Assembly: GCA_958367245.1 (NCBI GenBank)
Contig: CATXEA010000003.1
Coordinates: 62,001-126,000, forward strand
Origin: an uncultured Blautia sp.
GTDB taxonomy: Bacteria > Bacillota > Clostridia > Lachnospirales > Lachnospiraceae
Direction: 5' to 3'
Length of the DNA: 64,000 nucleotides
This document shows positions 35,562 through 44,999 of the stretch, piece after piece; position 1 is the stretch's first letter; each line of letters begins with the position of its first letter. The notes below the pieces were generated by a model that saw only the letters and a program-made list of their open reading frames with translations, did no database searches and was not told the origin of the DNA. Position numbers and translations under genes: made by a program.

Positions 35562-35657
35562 TTACCATATAATATGTAGTTTTACCATATAAAAATATGC
35601 ATAGGATATGCGATTTTTCTATATAAAAATTACCATATCTTCCATTCATATTACCAT
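35562..35657 (+). promoter_or_regulatory. Four TTACCAT repeats, likely AraC-type operator
   Basis: TTACCAT occurs at 35562, 35582, 35630 and 35651, all in the same direction. Spacings are 20, 48 and 21 bases, so they form two pairs each about two helical turns apart, as AraC-family half-sites do. The first two copies share a longer core, TTTTACCATATAA. The last copy covers the -35 position of the promoter for 35777-37042. Confidence 0.65.
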
Positions 35658-35684
35658 TTCTAAAATTTCTCTAAAATGTATAAT
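35656..35684 (+). promoter_or_regulatory. Activator-dependent promoter of the second galactoside importer
   Basis: TATAAT at 35679-35684 is a perfect -10, but the hexamer 17 bases upstream (35656-35661) does not match a -35. The adjacent TTACCAT repeat overlaps this place, so the promoter probably needs the divergent AraC regulator. The leader is about 85 bases. Confidence 0.6.
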
Positions 35685-35776
35685 AAGAATCACAAAGAAC
35701 AAGTCAGCAATGCCAAAGGAAAGCTCATAAGGACGCAGGAGCTCAGGGCGAACATGACAATGAAGGAGGAAAAACA

Positions 35777-37042
35777 ATGAACAAAACAATGAAAAAGTTC
35801 ACAGTAGCATTACTCACAGGCGCAATGGCAGTGACAGCCATCGCTCCGGCAAGCGTACAGGCGAAAGCGAAAAAGCTCACAGTTGCAATCTGGGACAACG
35901 GACAGAAAGCAGGACTCGAGGAGATTATGAAAGAGTTTACTGAGGCTACCGGTATCGAGACAGAGCTTCAGGTTGTAGAATGGGGAAGCTACTGGACACT
36001 TCTCGAGGCAGGCGCATCAGGCGGAGAGATGCCGGATGTATTCTGGATGCACTCTAATGAAGCTGTTCGTTACATGGCAAATGAGATTCTTCTTGACCTG
36101 ACAGATTATGTCGAAGGCAGCGAAAAGCTTGAGATGGACAAATTCCCGGAAGACATCAGGACTATGTATCAGTGGGACGACAAGACATATGCGGTTCCGA
36201 AGGACGTAGATACTATCGCAATGTGGTACAACAAGGACATGTTCGATGAAGCAGGAATTCCTTATCCGGATGGAAGCTGGACATGGGATGAATTTTATGA
36301 AATCGCAGAGAAGCTGACAAAAGAGGATGGCAGTCAGTACGGTTTTGCAGCAAACCCTTCCAATGAGCAGGATACATGGATGAATATTATCTACAGCATG
36401 GGCGGAAAAGTTCTCAAAGATGACAACACTTCCGGCTTCGATGATGAAAAAACAATCAAGGCTATGAATTTCCTTGATAAATGTATCAAAAATGTAATGC
36501 CTCCGGCTGCAACTATGTCAGAGACAGGCACAGACGTACTTCTCAGCTCCGGAAAGGTAGCTATGATTTCTCAGGGTTCCTGGATGGTATCCGGCTTTAA
36601 AGACAATGAGTACATTACAGAGCACTGCGACGTTGCAAGACTTCCGAAAGATGCTGAGACTGGTGAGAGCGTTTCCCTGTACAACGGACTTGGATGGGCT
36701 GCATCAGCAAATACAGAAAATCCGGATGAAGCGTTCCAGTTAATCGAGTGGTTCGGAACAAAAGATATGCAGAAGAAACAGGCAGACCTTGGCGTGACAA
36801 TGGCAGCTTACGAAGGCGCATCTGAAGGCTGGGTAAACAGCACAGACGCTTTCAATCTTAATCCATATCTGGAAGCAATGGAAAATATCGTGTTCAGACC
36901 TCACACAAACGCAACACTTGCATGGTGGAATCCAATGGTAGAAGAACTTAAAAAACCGTGGAATGGCGAAGAGAGCATGGAAGACGCATGTAAAAATATC
37001 ACGGAAATTATGAATGAAAAAATCGCTGAAGAATCTTATTGA
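35777..37042 (+). CDS. Carbohydrate ABC transporter substrate-binding protein (family 1)
   Basis: The product has 421 residues. The signal peptide (about 1-29) ends VQA-KAK. The mature part is SBP_bac_1-like: LTVAIWDNGQKAGLEEIMKEF, MPDVFWMHSNEAVRYM, YAVPKDVDTIAMWYNKDMF and MISQGSWMVSGFK. With two permeases and a GH36 alpha-galactosidase downstream, an alpha-galactoside such as raffinose or melibiose is the likely cargo (inference). GAAGGAGG precedes the ATG. No hairpin follows this gene, unlike the other binding-protein genes in the window. Confidence 0.92.
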   Translation: MNKTMKKFTVALLTGAMAVTAIAPASVQAKAKKLTVAIWDNGQKAGLEEIMKEFTEATGIETELQVVEWGSYWTLLEAGASGGEMPDVFWMHSNEAVRYMANEILLDLTDYVEGSEKLEMDKFPEDIRTMYQWDDKTYAVPKDVDTIAMWYNKDMFDEAGIPYPDGSWTWDEFYEIAEKLTKEDGSQYGFAANPSNEQDTWMNIIYSMGGKVLKDDNTSGFDDEKTIKAMNFLDKCIKNVMPPAATMSETGTDVLLSSGKVAMISQGSWMVSGFKDNEYITEHCDVARLPKDAETGESVSLYNGLGWAASANTENPDEAFQLIEWFGTKDMQKKQADLGVTMAAYEGASEGWVNSTDAFNLNPYLEAMENIVFRPHTNATLAWWNPMVEELKKPWNGEESMEDACKNITEIMNEKIAEESY

Positions 37043-37076
37043 TTGATTTTTACAGCGGCAGAGAGGAGTGAGAGCT

Positions 37077-37970
37077 GTGGCTGCACCAAAGAAAGGCACA
37101 AGTCAGGCGCGCAATGAGTTTATATGGGGATGGGCGTTTATCCTCCCCACAATGCTTGGTCTGATTATCCTGAACATTTATCCGATTTTTAAGACCATCT
37201 ACGAAAGCTTCTTTAAGACAGGAGACTTCGGAAAAGGAAATATCTTTATCGGATTTGACAACTATATCAAACTTTTTCAAGATGCAGAAGTATGGCAGGC
37301 ATTGTGGAATACCTTTAAATATGCAATCGTCGAAGTGCCATTCTCCATCGCGATCGCTCTTGTACTTGCGGTTCTTCTGAACCGCAAGATGAGAGGACGT
37401 TCCGCATATCGTACCATCTTCTTCCTGCCTATGGTTGCTGCTCCGGCTGCAATCGCTATGGTATGGAGATGGCTGTTTAACTCAGAATTCGGTCTTCTGA
37501 ATCATTTATTCGGAACAAAGATTAACTGGATTTCCGACCCGAAGATTGCGGTGTTTGCGATTGCAGTCATCGGTATCTGGTCCATCATCGGTTACAATAT
37601 GGTTCTTTTCCTGTCAGGCTTACAGGAGATTCCTCACGATTACTATGAGGCTGCAAGCATTGACGGAGCAACAGGAATCAGACAGTTTTTCCACATTACG
37701 ATTCCGTTGCTTTCTCCTACCATTTTCTTTGTAATGGTAACGAGGGTAATCGGAGCCATGCAGGTATTCGACCTTATATTCATGGTTATGGATAAGAATA
37801 ATCCTGCGCTTTATAAGACACAGTCACTTGTATATCTGTTTTATCAGAACTCTTTCGTAGAGAATAACAAGGGCTATGGTTCTGCAATTGTCGTGCTTCT
37901 TCTTGTAGTCATTATGATTATGACAGTTTTCCAGAATGTAGCGCAGAAAAAATGGGTTCACTATAATTAA
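37077..37970 (+). CDS. Carbohydrate ABC transporter permease, MalF type
   Basis: The product has 297 residues and six membrane segments. The EAA loop reads EAASIDGATGIRQFFHITIP. GTG 37077 is preferred because AGAGGAG lies about 9 bases upstream; an in-frame GTG at 37068 is too close to it. It pairs with the MalG-type gene 11 bases downstream. No ATPase gene accompanies it. Confidence 0.92.
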   Translation: MAAPKKGTSQARNEFIWGWAFILPTMLGLIILNIYPIFKTIYESFFKTGDFGKGNIFIGFDNYIKLFQDAEVWQALWNTFKYAIVEVPFSIAIALVLAVLLNRKMRGRSAYRTIFFLPMVAAPAAIAMVWRWLFNSEFGLLNHLFGTKINWISDPKIAVFAIAVIGIWSIIGYNMVLFLSGLQEIPHDYYEAASIDGATGIRQFFHITIPLLSPTIFFVMVTRVIGAMQVFDLIFMVMDKNNPALYKTQSLVYLFYQNSFVENNKGYGSAIVVLLLVVIMIMTVFQNVAQKKWVHYN

Positions 37971-37981
37971 GGGGGAAGGAT

Positions 37982-38806
37982 ATGGAAACAAGAACAAAAA
38001 TTAATCGTGCAGTCATTCATATCGTCCTGATTCTGGTATCCATTACCATGCTGGTTCCTTTTTTATGGATGATCCTTACCGCATTTAAAACTATGACAGA
38101 GGCAACCTCTGTAAACCCGTTTGTAATCTTCCCGAAATCATGGAAATTCGACAGCTTTAAAGAAGTCATCGAGAACATGGATTTCCTGAAGCTTTACATA
38201 AATACCCTCCTCCTTATTTTGGGGCGTGTGGTATGCGCAGTGCTGACTGCGACTTTGGCAGGATACGCATTTGGACGACTGAACTTCAAGGGCAAAAACA
38301 TTATGTTTTCTCTGGTTCTCTTTCAGATGATGGTTCCGGGTCAGATTTTTATTATCCCGCAGTACCTTATGGTAAGTAAGATGGGAATGCTCAACACCAT
38401 TTTCGCTCTGGTATTTCCGGGTATGGTTACCGCATTTGGTACATTTTTGCTGAAACAGGCGTATATGGGACTTCCGAAAGACCTCGAGGAAGCGGCGCGT
38501 CTGGACGGCTGCAATATTGGACAGACTTTCCTGTTTATCATGGCTCCTCTGACACGTTCCTCCATGGTAGCTCTGGGAATCTTCACAGCCGTATTTGCTT
38601 ACAAAGACTTGATGTGGCCTCTGATCTGTAACAAAGACGTTATGCCATTGTCAGCAGCGCTTGCAAAGATGCAGGGACAGTATACAAGCAATTATCCGCA
38701 GCTTATGGCTGCATCCCTGCTGGCATGTATCCCGATGATTGTTCTGTATCTGATTTTCCAGAAACAGTTCATCGAGGGTATCGCAACATCCGGCGGAAAG
38801 CTTTAA
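37982..38806 (+). CDS. Carbohydrate ABC transporter permease, MalG type
   Basis: The product has 274 residues and six membrane segments. The EAA loop reads EAARLDGCNIGQTFLFIMAP, and the C-terminal FQKQFIEGIATSGGKL ending is typical of MalG-type permeases. AAGGGGGAAGG precedes the ATG. It completes the membrane channel of the second galactoside importer. Confidence 0.93.
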   Translation: METRTKINRAVIHIVLILVSITMLVPFLWMILTAFKTMTEATSVNPFVIFPKSWKFDSFKEVIENMDFLKLYINTLLLILGRVVCAVLTATLAGYAFGRLNFKGKNIMFSLVLFQMMVPGQIFIIPQYLMVSKMGMLNTIFALVFPGMVTAFGTFLLKQAYMGLPKDLEEAARLDGCNIGQTFLFIMAPLTRSSMVALGIFTAVFAYKDLMWPLICNKDVMPLSAALAKMQGQYTSNYPQLMAASLLACIPMIVLYLIFQKQFIEGIATSGGKL

Positions 38807-38815
38807 GAGCCGGAC

Positions 38816-38835
38816 TGCCCGCTTCACGGCGGGCA
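38816..38835 (+). terminator. Intercistronic hairpin after the permease
   Basis: TGCCCGC (38816-38822) pairs with GCGGGCA (38829-38835). No T run follows, so it more likely stabilises or divides the message than ends it. Confidence 0.55.
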
Positions 38836-38916
38836 CAGAAAAAAGAATAAAGACGTCCTGCATTGCGATTGGAACAGTGTGGGGCGTTTTTCGAAAATAA
38901 GAAAGGTGGGAAATTT

Positions 38917-39594
38917 ATGGGATTTCTGACAGGAGAGGGAAGCCTTTTTAACAGAATATTTGGATTTCTGGGACAGATGATTCTTTTGAATTTTTTGTGG
39001 ATGGTATGCTCTTTGCCGGTGATTACGGCAGGTGCATCTACAACAGCGCTTTTTTACTGTACCTTAAAACTCCATAAGGATAAAGATATAAGCGTAATCC
39101 GTGACTTTTTTAAAAGTTTTCGCCAGAATTTCATGCAGTCTACCATTGCATGGGCGCTTCTTCTGCTTGCAGGAGGTGTGCTCTGGATGGAGAAAGAGGC
39201 GCTTTCTTCCATGCCGGGTTTCATGGGACAAATCTTTTCATGGGGACTTGTGGCAGTCGCAATTCCTCTGGCGCTGATTGCACTCTATATTTTTCCTACC
39301 ATTGCGGCATTTGAAAATAAACTGGGAAAGCTTATTTCCAATGCATTTTACTTTGCAGTCAAAAAAGTCGGATATGCTCTGGTGGTAATGATTGTTACGA
39401 TTTTACCAATGACCATGACGCTTGTGGATGCAAAGCTGTTTCCGGTATATCTTTTTATCTGGCTGACTGTGGGATTTTCGCTGACAGCATACGGAGATTC
39501 ATGGTTTATGTGGAGATTGTTTAAACCATATTTTCCGGAAGAAGAAAGAGAAGAAAAGAAATATAACGCAGAAACAGATTCCTATGTTTTTTAA
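38917..39594 (+). CDS. DUF624 (YesL-like) membrane protein
   Basis: The product has 225 residues with five or six membrane segments. The family pattern NRIFGFLGQMILLNFLW and CSLPVITAGASTTALFY is clear. ATG 38917 has GAAAGGTGGG upstream. It lies between the importer and the alpha-galactosidase, the usual setting of YesL proteins, whose function remains unknown; a role in transport or sugar sensing is guessed from such contexts. Paralogue of 8028-8777. Confidence 0.88.
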   Translation: MGFLTGEGSLFNRIFGFLGQMILLNFLWMVCSLPVITAGASTTALFYCTLKLHKDKDISVIRDFFKSFRQNFMQSTIAWALLLLAGGVLWMEKEALSSMPGFMGQIFSWGLVAVAIPLALIALYIFPTIAAFENKLGKLISNAFYFAVKKVGYALVVMIVTILPMTMTLVDAKLFPVYLFIWLTVGFSLTAYGDSWFMWRLFKPYFPEEEREEKKYNAETDSYVF

Positions 39595-39624
39595 AAAATA
39601 AGTATAGTGAGAGGTGAATGTGAA

Positions 39625-41823
39625 ATGAACTGTATTACATTCAACGAAAAAACCGGAGTTTTTGTACTTCGGACAAAAAACAGTATGTATCAGATGCAGG
39701 TGGGAGAGTACGATACTCTGCTTCATCTGTATTACGGAGCCGAGGTGGGAGATACTGAGATTTCACATAGAATCGTGAAACAGGACAGAGGCTTTTCCGG
39801 AAATCCCTATGAGGCAGGGCTGGACAGAGGATTTTCTCTTGATACCCTTCCTCAGGAGTATACAGCGTCCGGAAACGGGGATTACCGTATCAATGCTCTG
39901 GAGCTTGAGATGGCGAACGGATGCAGTACGGCAAATCTGAAATATGAGTTTTATACAGTAAAAGAGGGCAAATATGCTCTGGAGGGACTTCCTGCAATGT
40001 TTGGGAACGAGGAAGAAGCTCAGAGTCTGGAAATTGTTCTCGGCGACAGAGCTTCCGGCGTAAAGGTACATCTCCTGTACGGTGTTTTTCCGGAACTTGA
40101 TGTGATTACAAGGGCAGTCCGGATTGAAAATACAGAGGAAGAACCGGTGACAGTCAGAAAGGCGATGTCTCTGGAGCTTGATCTGGAACAGAGAGAGCTT
40201 GATCTGATTCATTTCCACGGCAAACACTGTATGGAACGCCAGATGGAAAGAGTGCCTGTTGGACATGGTATCCGCTCTGTGGGCAGCAGAAGAGGAAGTT
40301 CCAGCCATCACTATAACCCATTTGTGATTCTCTGTGACAGAGATGCAACGGAGAAACAGGGAGAGTGTTTCGGATTTGCTTTTGTATACAGCGGAAACCA
40401 CTGCTGTGAAATCGAGCGTGACCAGACAGAGCAGGTTCGCCTTACTATGGGAATCCATCCTTATCACTTCGCTTATACGCTGGGCAAAGGAGAGAGCTTC
40501 CAGACTCCGGAAGTCATTATGGCATATTCCGGAGAGGGAATGGGAAAACTTTCCAGAATTTATCACGATGCGTTCCGCCAGAATCTGATTCGCAGTAAAT
40601 ATGTGGAGCAGCCAAGACCGATTCTTGTAAATAACTGGGAAGCGACATATTTTGATTTCGATGAGGAAAAGATTTTTGCCATTGCCAAAGAGGCAAAGGA
40701 AATCGGCCTTGATATGTTCGTCCTTGACGACGGATGGTTTGGTGAACGAAACGATGACTTCCGCGCCCTTGGCGACTGGTATGTAAATGAGGAGAAATTA
40801 AAGGGAGGACTTCCGGCTCTTGCAGAGAAGATTCACGGTCTTGGACTGAAATTCGGTCTGTGGATCGAGCCTGAAATGGTAAATGAGGACAGTGACCTTT
40901 ACCGTGAGCATCCTGACTGGGCATTTGAGATTCCGGGACGCAAACCGAACAGAAGCAGAAATCAGTTAAATCTTGATGTTTCCAGAAAAGAAGTCAGGGA
41001 TTATGTGATGGGACAGATTTTTGAGGTTCTGGATGCCTGCAAGGTGGATTATATTAAATGGGATATGAACCGCAGTGTGGACAATGTGTACAGCAATGCG
41101 CTTCCTAAGGAACGTCAGGGAGAGGTTTATCACAGATATGTGCTGGGCGTTTATGATATGATGGAGCGTCTTGTGCAGCGTTATCCGAATCTCTTATTCG
41201 AAAACTGTTCCGGCGGCGGCGGACGATTCGATGCAGGTATGCTCTATTATTCTCCGCAGATTTGGTGCAGTGATAATACAGACGCAGTTGACCGTCTGAA
41301 AATCCAGTATGGAACATCCTTTGCATATCCGCCGAGTACAATGGGCGCTCACGTAAGCGTCTGCCCGAATCATCAGACAGGCCGTACGACGCCATTTGAG
41401 ACAAGGGCAGTTGTTGCAGGCGCAGGTACTTTCGGATACGAGCTTGACCTTATGAAGATGACAGATGAGGAAAAGGCTCTTGCAAAAGAACAGATTCAGG
41501 AGTATAAGGCAATCGAAGGGCTTGTACAGAGCGGAGATTATTACAGGCTGACAAATCCTTTCGAGAACAGAAATCATGTGCTGTGGCAGTTTGTTTCCAA
41601 AGACAAAAAAGAAACTATCGTAAGAGGTGTGCAGCTTCATAACGAGGGAAATGCGGCAGTTTATCTGATTCGTCTGGAAGGACTGGAAGCAAAGAGACAT
41701 TACGAGGATACAGAAACAGGTAAGGTTTATACAGGAGCAGCGCTTATGAAAGCAGGACTTCCTGTTCTTACCGGAACCGGCGATTACCAGCCGCTGAAAT
41801 ATCATTTCAGAGCTGTTGATTAA
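39625..41823 (+). CDS. Alpha-galactosidase, glycoside hydrolase family 36
   Basis: The product has 732 residues, the usual GH36 length. An N-terminal beta-sandwich (about 1-320) is followed by the barrel with NNWEATYFDF and FVLDDGWFGERNDD. The nucleophile is D480 in YIKWDMNRSV and the acid/base D550 in WCSDNTDAVDR; a beta C-terminal domain ends the protein. It removes alpha-1,6-linked galactose from raffinose, melibiose and related sugars in the cytoplasm; no signal peptide is present. ATG 39625 has AGAGGTG 8 bases upstream; an upstream in-frame GTG (39607) lacks a ribosome site. Confidence 0.96.
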   Translation: MNCITFNEKTGVFVLRTKNSMYQMQVGEYDTLLHLYYGAEVGDTEISHRIVKQDRGFSGNPYEAGLDRGFSLDTLPQEYTASGNGDYRINALELEMANGCSTANLKYEFYTVKEGKYALEGLPAMFGNEEEAQSLEIVLGDRASGVKVHLLYGVFPELDVITRAVRIENTEEEPVTVRKAMSLELDLEQRELDLIHFHGKHCMERQMERVPVGHGIRSVGSRRGSSSHHYNPFVILCDRDATEKQGECFGFAFVYSGNHCCEIERDQTEQVRLTMGIHPYHFAYTLGKGESFQTPEVIMAYSGEGMGKLSRIYHDAFRQNLIRSKYVEQPRPILVNNWEATYFDFDEEKIFAIAKEAKEIGLDMFVLDDGWFGERNDDFRALGDWYVNEEKLKGGLPALAEKIHGLGLKFGLWIEPEMVNEDSDLYREHPDWAFEIPGRKPNRSRNQLNLDVSRKEVRDYVMGQIFEVLDACKVDYIKWDMNRSVDNVYSNALPKERQGEVYHRYVLGVYDMMERLVQRYPNLLFENCSGGGGRFDAGMLYYSPQIWCSDNTDAVDRLKIQYGTSFAYPPSTMGAHVSVCPNHQTGRTTPFETRAVVAGAGTFGYELDLMKMTDEEKALAKEQIQEYKAIEGLVQSGDYYRLTNPFENRNHVLWQFVSKDKKETIVRGVQLHNEGNAAVYLIRLEGLEAKRHYEDTETGKVYTGAALMKAGLPVLTGTGDYQPLKYHFRAVD

Positions 41824-41854
41824 TCCCCAATTGGGATTTACTCCATAAAAAGTA

Positions 41855-41899
41855 AAAAAGAAAATATCTTCGGAGAATTTCCGGAGATATTTTCTTTTT
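41855..41899 (+). terminator. Bidirectional terminator between the alpha-galactosidase and DUF1836 genes
   Basis: A long stem (41855-41874 with 41880-41899, about 20 bp with one mismatch) has an A run on its left and a T run on its right. It can end both converging transcripts. Confidence 0.85.
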
Positions 41900-41902
41900 G
41901 CA

Positions 41903-42517
41903 TTATTTTTTCTTTTTATTATCTTCATCGGAAGGAGACATGCCGTCTATCAGATGTTCAATGACCATTTTTTTCATGTAGACATCGAAGCTTAACAGGC
42001 AGATGAATGTAAAATTCTTGAGGAAATCCTTATCCTCCTCATCTGCATCCTCGAAGCTTGCCTGAGCTGCATTGTAGCTTTTTAACAGGTCTTTCTGAAG
42101 ATTTTCAATCTGTCCCTTCTCCATACTGAATACCTCGTTGTAGATATAGGTGAGGTCTTTGTCTGTCATGGATTTAAAATATTTCTCTGTGATTGGTGTC
42201 AGCAGAGTCTGAATGTCATTGATGGACAGGATATTTTTGAAATAATAAATAAAAATAAGCATCAGAATATGCTCTTTGGAATAACGCTTTTTTTCCGGCG
42301 GAGGGAGAAGTTTATTTTTAGCATAATTGTTAATCATGGTCTTGGTGAGAATCTTATCTTCCTCGTGCCTCTTGCTGGATGCAAGCTGTTCTTCCATAAA
42401 AGTCGTCACCTGATCCATATATAAATTAATATTAGGCAGCTCGTCCGGTTTGATGTAATCAATCCTTGCGACGCTGTCTAAAATACTGTTAATCATATTC
42501 TGCATATCAATTGTCAT
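41903..42517 (-). CDS. DUF1836 domain protein
   Basis: The product has 204 residues, mostly helical. The middle (about 60-140) reads as the DUF1836 helix-turn-helix-like domain: KTMINNYAKNKLLPPPEKKRY, split around residues 60-80, followed by YSKEHILMLIFIYYFKNIL and LTPITEKYFK. It may bind DNA; no target is known. A charged tail SPSDEDNKKKK ends the protein. ATG 42517 has AGAGGTGAT upstream, so a longer upstream frame is not the gene. It is divergent from pcrA. Confidence 0.85.
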   Translation of the reverse strand: MTIDMQNMINSILDSVARIDYIKPDELPNINLYMDQVTTFMEEQLASSKRHEEDKILTKTMINNYAKNKLLPPPEKKRYSKEHILMLIFIYYFKNILSINDIQTLLTPITEKYFKSMTDKDLTYIYNEVFSMEKGQIENLQKDLLKSYNAAQASFEDADEEDKDFLKNFTFICLLSFDVYMKKMVIEHLIDGMSPSDEDNKKKK

Positions 42518-42539
42518 AATTTTATCACCTCTGTTCTCT

Positions 42540-42568
42540 ATTATATAGTTTTCATTACTACTTGTAAA
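42540..42568 (-). promoter_or_regulatory. Promoter of the DUF1836 gene
   Basis: On the minus strand, TTTACA (42568-42563), 17 bases, TATAAT (42545-42540), 23 bases ahead of the ATG. Confidence 0.8.
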
Positions 42569-42580
42569 TAACTTTTTTTC

Positions 42581-42609
42581 TGTACAAATGTCTTTTTCTC
42601 TAATATAAT
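42581..42609 (+). promoter_or_regulatory. Promoter of pcrA
   Basis: TGTACA (42581-42586), 17 bases, TATAAT (42604-42609), 46 bases ahead of the ATG. It lies back to back with the DUF1836 promoter, 12 bases apart. Confidence 0.7.
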
Positions 42610-42655
42610 AAGAAGTACACAAGTTCTGATTTGAAATAAATTTGGAGGTTTTAAC

Positions 42656-44890
42656 ATGGATGATAAATACAGTATGCTCAATCCCCCGCAGTTGGAGGCG
42701 GTACGTCATGTGGACGGACCCCTTCTCATTCTGGCAGGAGCAGGTTCCGGAAAGACCAGAGTTCTGACGCACAGGATTGCATATCTGATTGATGAAGTGG
42801 GAGTAAATCCCTGGAATATTCTTGCAATCACATTTACCAACAAGGCTGCAAGTGAAATGCGCGAGAGAGTTGATAAAATTGTGGGATTCGGCTCAGAGAG
42901 TATCTGGGTTTCCACTTTCCATTCTACCTGTGTGAGAATTTTAAGAAGATATATAGACAGGCTTGGATATGATAATAACTTTACCATTTACGATACAGAC
43001 GACCAGAAGACTCTGATGAAAGAGGTCTGCCGCCGTCTCAATATTGATACAAAGACTTATAAAGAGAAATCTCTTCTCGCCCAGATTTCCCATGCCAAGG
43101 ACGAATTGATCACTCCGGATGAGATGGAAATGAATGCGGCGGGAGATTACAATAAGAAAAAAGTGGCAGGCGTTTACCGGGAATATCAGGCTGCCCTGCG
43201 CAAAAACAATGCTCTTGATTTCGACGATCTCATTGTTAAGACAGTGGAATTATTCCAGAATTGCGACGATGTTCTCTATAATTATCAGGAACGGTTCAAA
43301 TACATTATGGTGGACGAGTATCAGGACACCAATACCGCGCAGTTTAAGCTGATAAGTCTCCTTGCTGCAAGATATGAGAATCTCTGCGTAGTCGGTGACG
43401 ACGACCAGTCTATTTATAAGTTCCGCGGCGCGAATATTGGAAATATCCTTGGTTTCGAGCGGGTGTTCCCGGAGGCGAAGGTCATCCGTCTGGAGCAGAA
43501 TTACCGTTCTACGAAAAATATCTTAAATGCAGCAAATGAAGTCATTGCGAATAATACGGAGAGAAAGCCGAAACGCCTCTGGACAGAGAACGATGAAGGG
43601 GAAAAAATCCATTTCCGTCAGTTTATGAACGGGTTCGAGGAAGCTGAATATGTGGTGGGAGAAATCCAGAATGCCCACAGAGAAGGGCTTTGCAGCTATA
43701 AGGACTGCGCGATTCTTTACAGGACAAACGCCCAGTCTCGACTCTTTGAGGAGAAATGTCTCCTTGCAAATATTCCGTACAAAATTGTCGGCGGCGTAAA
43801 CTTCTACGCACGAAAAGAGATTAAAGACCTTCTGAGCTATTTAAAGACTATTGATAATGCAAAGGATGACCTTGCAGTGCGTCGTATCATCAATGTGCCC
43901 AAAAGAGGAATCGGCGCAACAACTCTTGGACGGGTTCAGGATTATGCAGAACAGATGGACGTCAGTTTTTACGATGCGCTTCGCGTAGCGGAGGAAATTC
44001 CTGCAATCGGAAGAAGCCTTGGAAAGATTGACGGCTTTGTGACTTTTATTCAGAGCCTTAAGAGTAAGGCAGATTCCTATACGGTGGAGGAGCTGTTGGA
44101 TGAGGTCATCCGTCTTACAGGTTACGTGGCAGAATTGGAAGCGGAAGATACAGATGAATCCAGAGCGAGAATTGAGAATATCGACGAATTGATTTCCAAG
44201 ACTGTCTCCTATCAGGAGGCGATGGAAGAAAAAGGAGAGAAGGCGACCTTATCCGGATTTCTGGAAGAAATCGCCCTTGTAGCAGATATTGATTCTGTTG
44301 ACCCGTCTCAGGATTATGTTCTTCTTATGACGCTGCACAGCGCCAAGGGTCTGGAATTTCCAAGAGTTTATCTGGCCGGAATGGAGGACGGGATTTTCCC
44401 AAGCTATATGACGATTGTGTCAGATGACCGCTCTGACATAGAAGAGGAACGCCGCCTGTGCTATGTGGGAATTACAAGAGCCATGAAAGAGCTGACTCTG
44501 ACAAGCGCCCAGATGAGAATGATACGCGGAGAAAACCAGTATAATAAAATATCAAGATTTGTCCGCGAAATTCCAAGGGAGCTGGTGGAGCTTGGCCATA
44601 CCATAGAGACGAAAAAGCCGAAGCTTGAAGAGATTATTCCTGCAAAGAGCAGCTTCGCACAGATGAAAATGGCGTTTCAGGCGAAACCCTTCCAGCAGAA
44701 GAACTTTACCGTAAAAAAAGCAGAAGCTCTTGATTACGGAGTGGGAGATACTGTCCGTCATGTGAAATTCGGTGTAGGTATTGTAAAGGATATCACAGAA
44801 GGCGGCAGAGACTACGAAGTAACTGTGGATTTCGACAGAGCAGGCGTCAAAAAAATGTTTGCAGGCTTTGCGAAATTAAAGAAAATCTGA
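42656..44890 (+). CDS. pcrA: ATP-dependent DNA helicase PcrA (UvrD family)
   Basis: The product has 744 residues, the PcrA length. Superfamily 1 motifs are complete: Q-motif LNPPQLEAV, motif I AGAGSGKT (27-34), motif II VDEYQDTN, motif III VGDDDQSIYKFRGA, motif IV LEQNYRS, motif V TLHSAKGLEF and motif VI YVGITRAM. The C-terminal part (about 690-744) has the PcrA/UvrD tudor-like domain GDTVRHVKFGVGIV. It unwinds DNA 3'-5' in repair and plasmid replication. GGAGG precedes the ATG. Confidence 0.97.
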   Translation: MDDKYSMLNPPQLEAVRHVDGPLLILAGAGSGKTRVLTHRIAYLIDEVGVNPWNILAITFTNKAASEMRERVDKIVGFGSESIWVSTFHSTCVRILRRYIDRLGYDNNFTIYDTDDQKTLMKEVCRRLNIDTKTYKEKSLLAQISHAKDELITPDEMEMNAAGDYNKKKVAGVYREYQAALRKNNALDFDDLIVKTVELFQNCDDVLYNYQERFKYIMVDEYQDTNTAQFKLISLLAARYENLCVVGDDDQSIYKFRGANIGNILGFERVFPEAKVIRLEQNYRSTKNILNAANEVIANNTERKPKRLWTENDEGEKIHFRQFMNGFEEAEYVVGEIQNAHREGLCSYKDCAILYRTNAQSRLFEEKCLLANIPYKIVGGVNFYARKEIKDLLSYLKTIDNAKDDLAVRRIINVPKRGIGATTLGRVQDYAEQMDVSFYDALRVAEEIPAIGRSLGKIDGFVTFIQSLKSKADSYTVEELLDEVIRLTGYVAELEAEDTDESRARIENIDELISKTVSYQEAMEEKGEKATLSGFLEEIALVADIDSVDPSQDYVLLMTLHSAKGLEFPRVYLAGMEDGIFPSYMTIVSDDRSDIEEERRLCYVGITRAMKELTLTSAQMRMIRGENQYNKISRFVREIPRELVELGHTIETKKPKLEEIIPAKSSFAQMKMAFQAKPFQQKNFTVKKAEALDYGVGDTVRHVKFGVGIVKDITEGGRDYEVTVDFDRAGVKKMFAGFAKLKKI

Positions 44891-44933
44891 CAGAAGAGTA
44901 CATATTCATCTCAGCAAACGAATATCAAAAAAC

Positions 44934-44973
44934 ACCGGAGAGTCAGGGGAAACCAGCTCTCCGGTATTTTTTT
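44934..44973 (+). terminator. Terminator of pcrA
   Basis: ACCGGAGAG (44934-44942) pairs with CTCTCCGGT (44957-44965), followed by ATTTTTTT. An A run on the left may let it also serve the convergent M42 gene. Confidence 0.9.
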
Positions 44974-44999
44974 GAATAAGATAAGAATGGCAGACGGAA

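Noticed and set aside
42518..42772. An N-terminal extension of the DUF1836 gene reaching into pcrA
   Set aside because: A clear ribosome site and promoter place the start at 42517; the extension would overlap the divergent pcrA gene.
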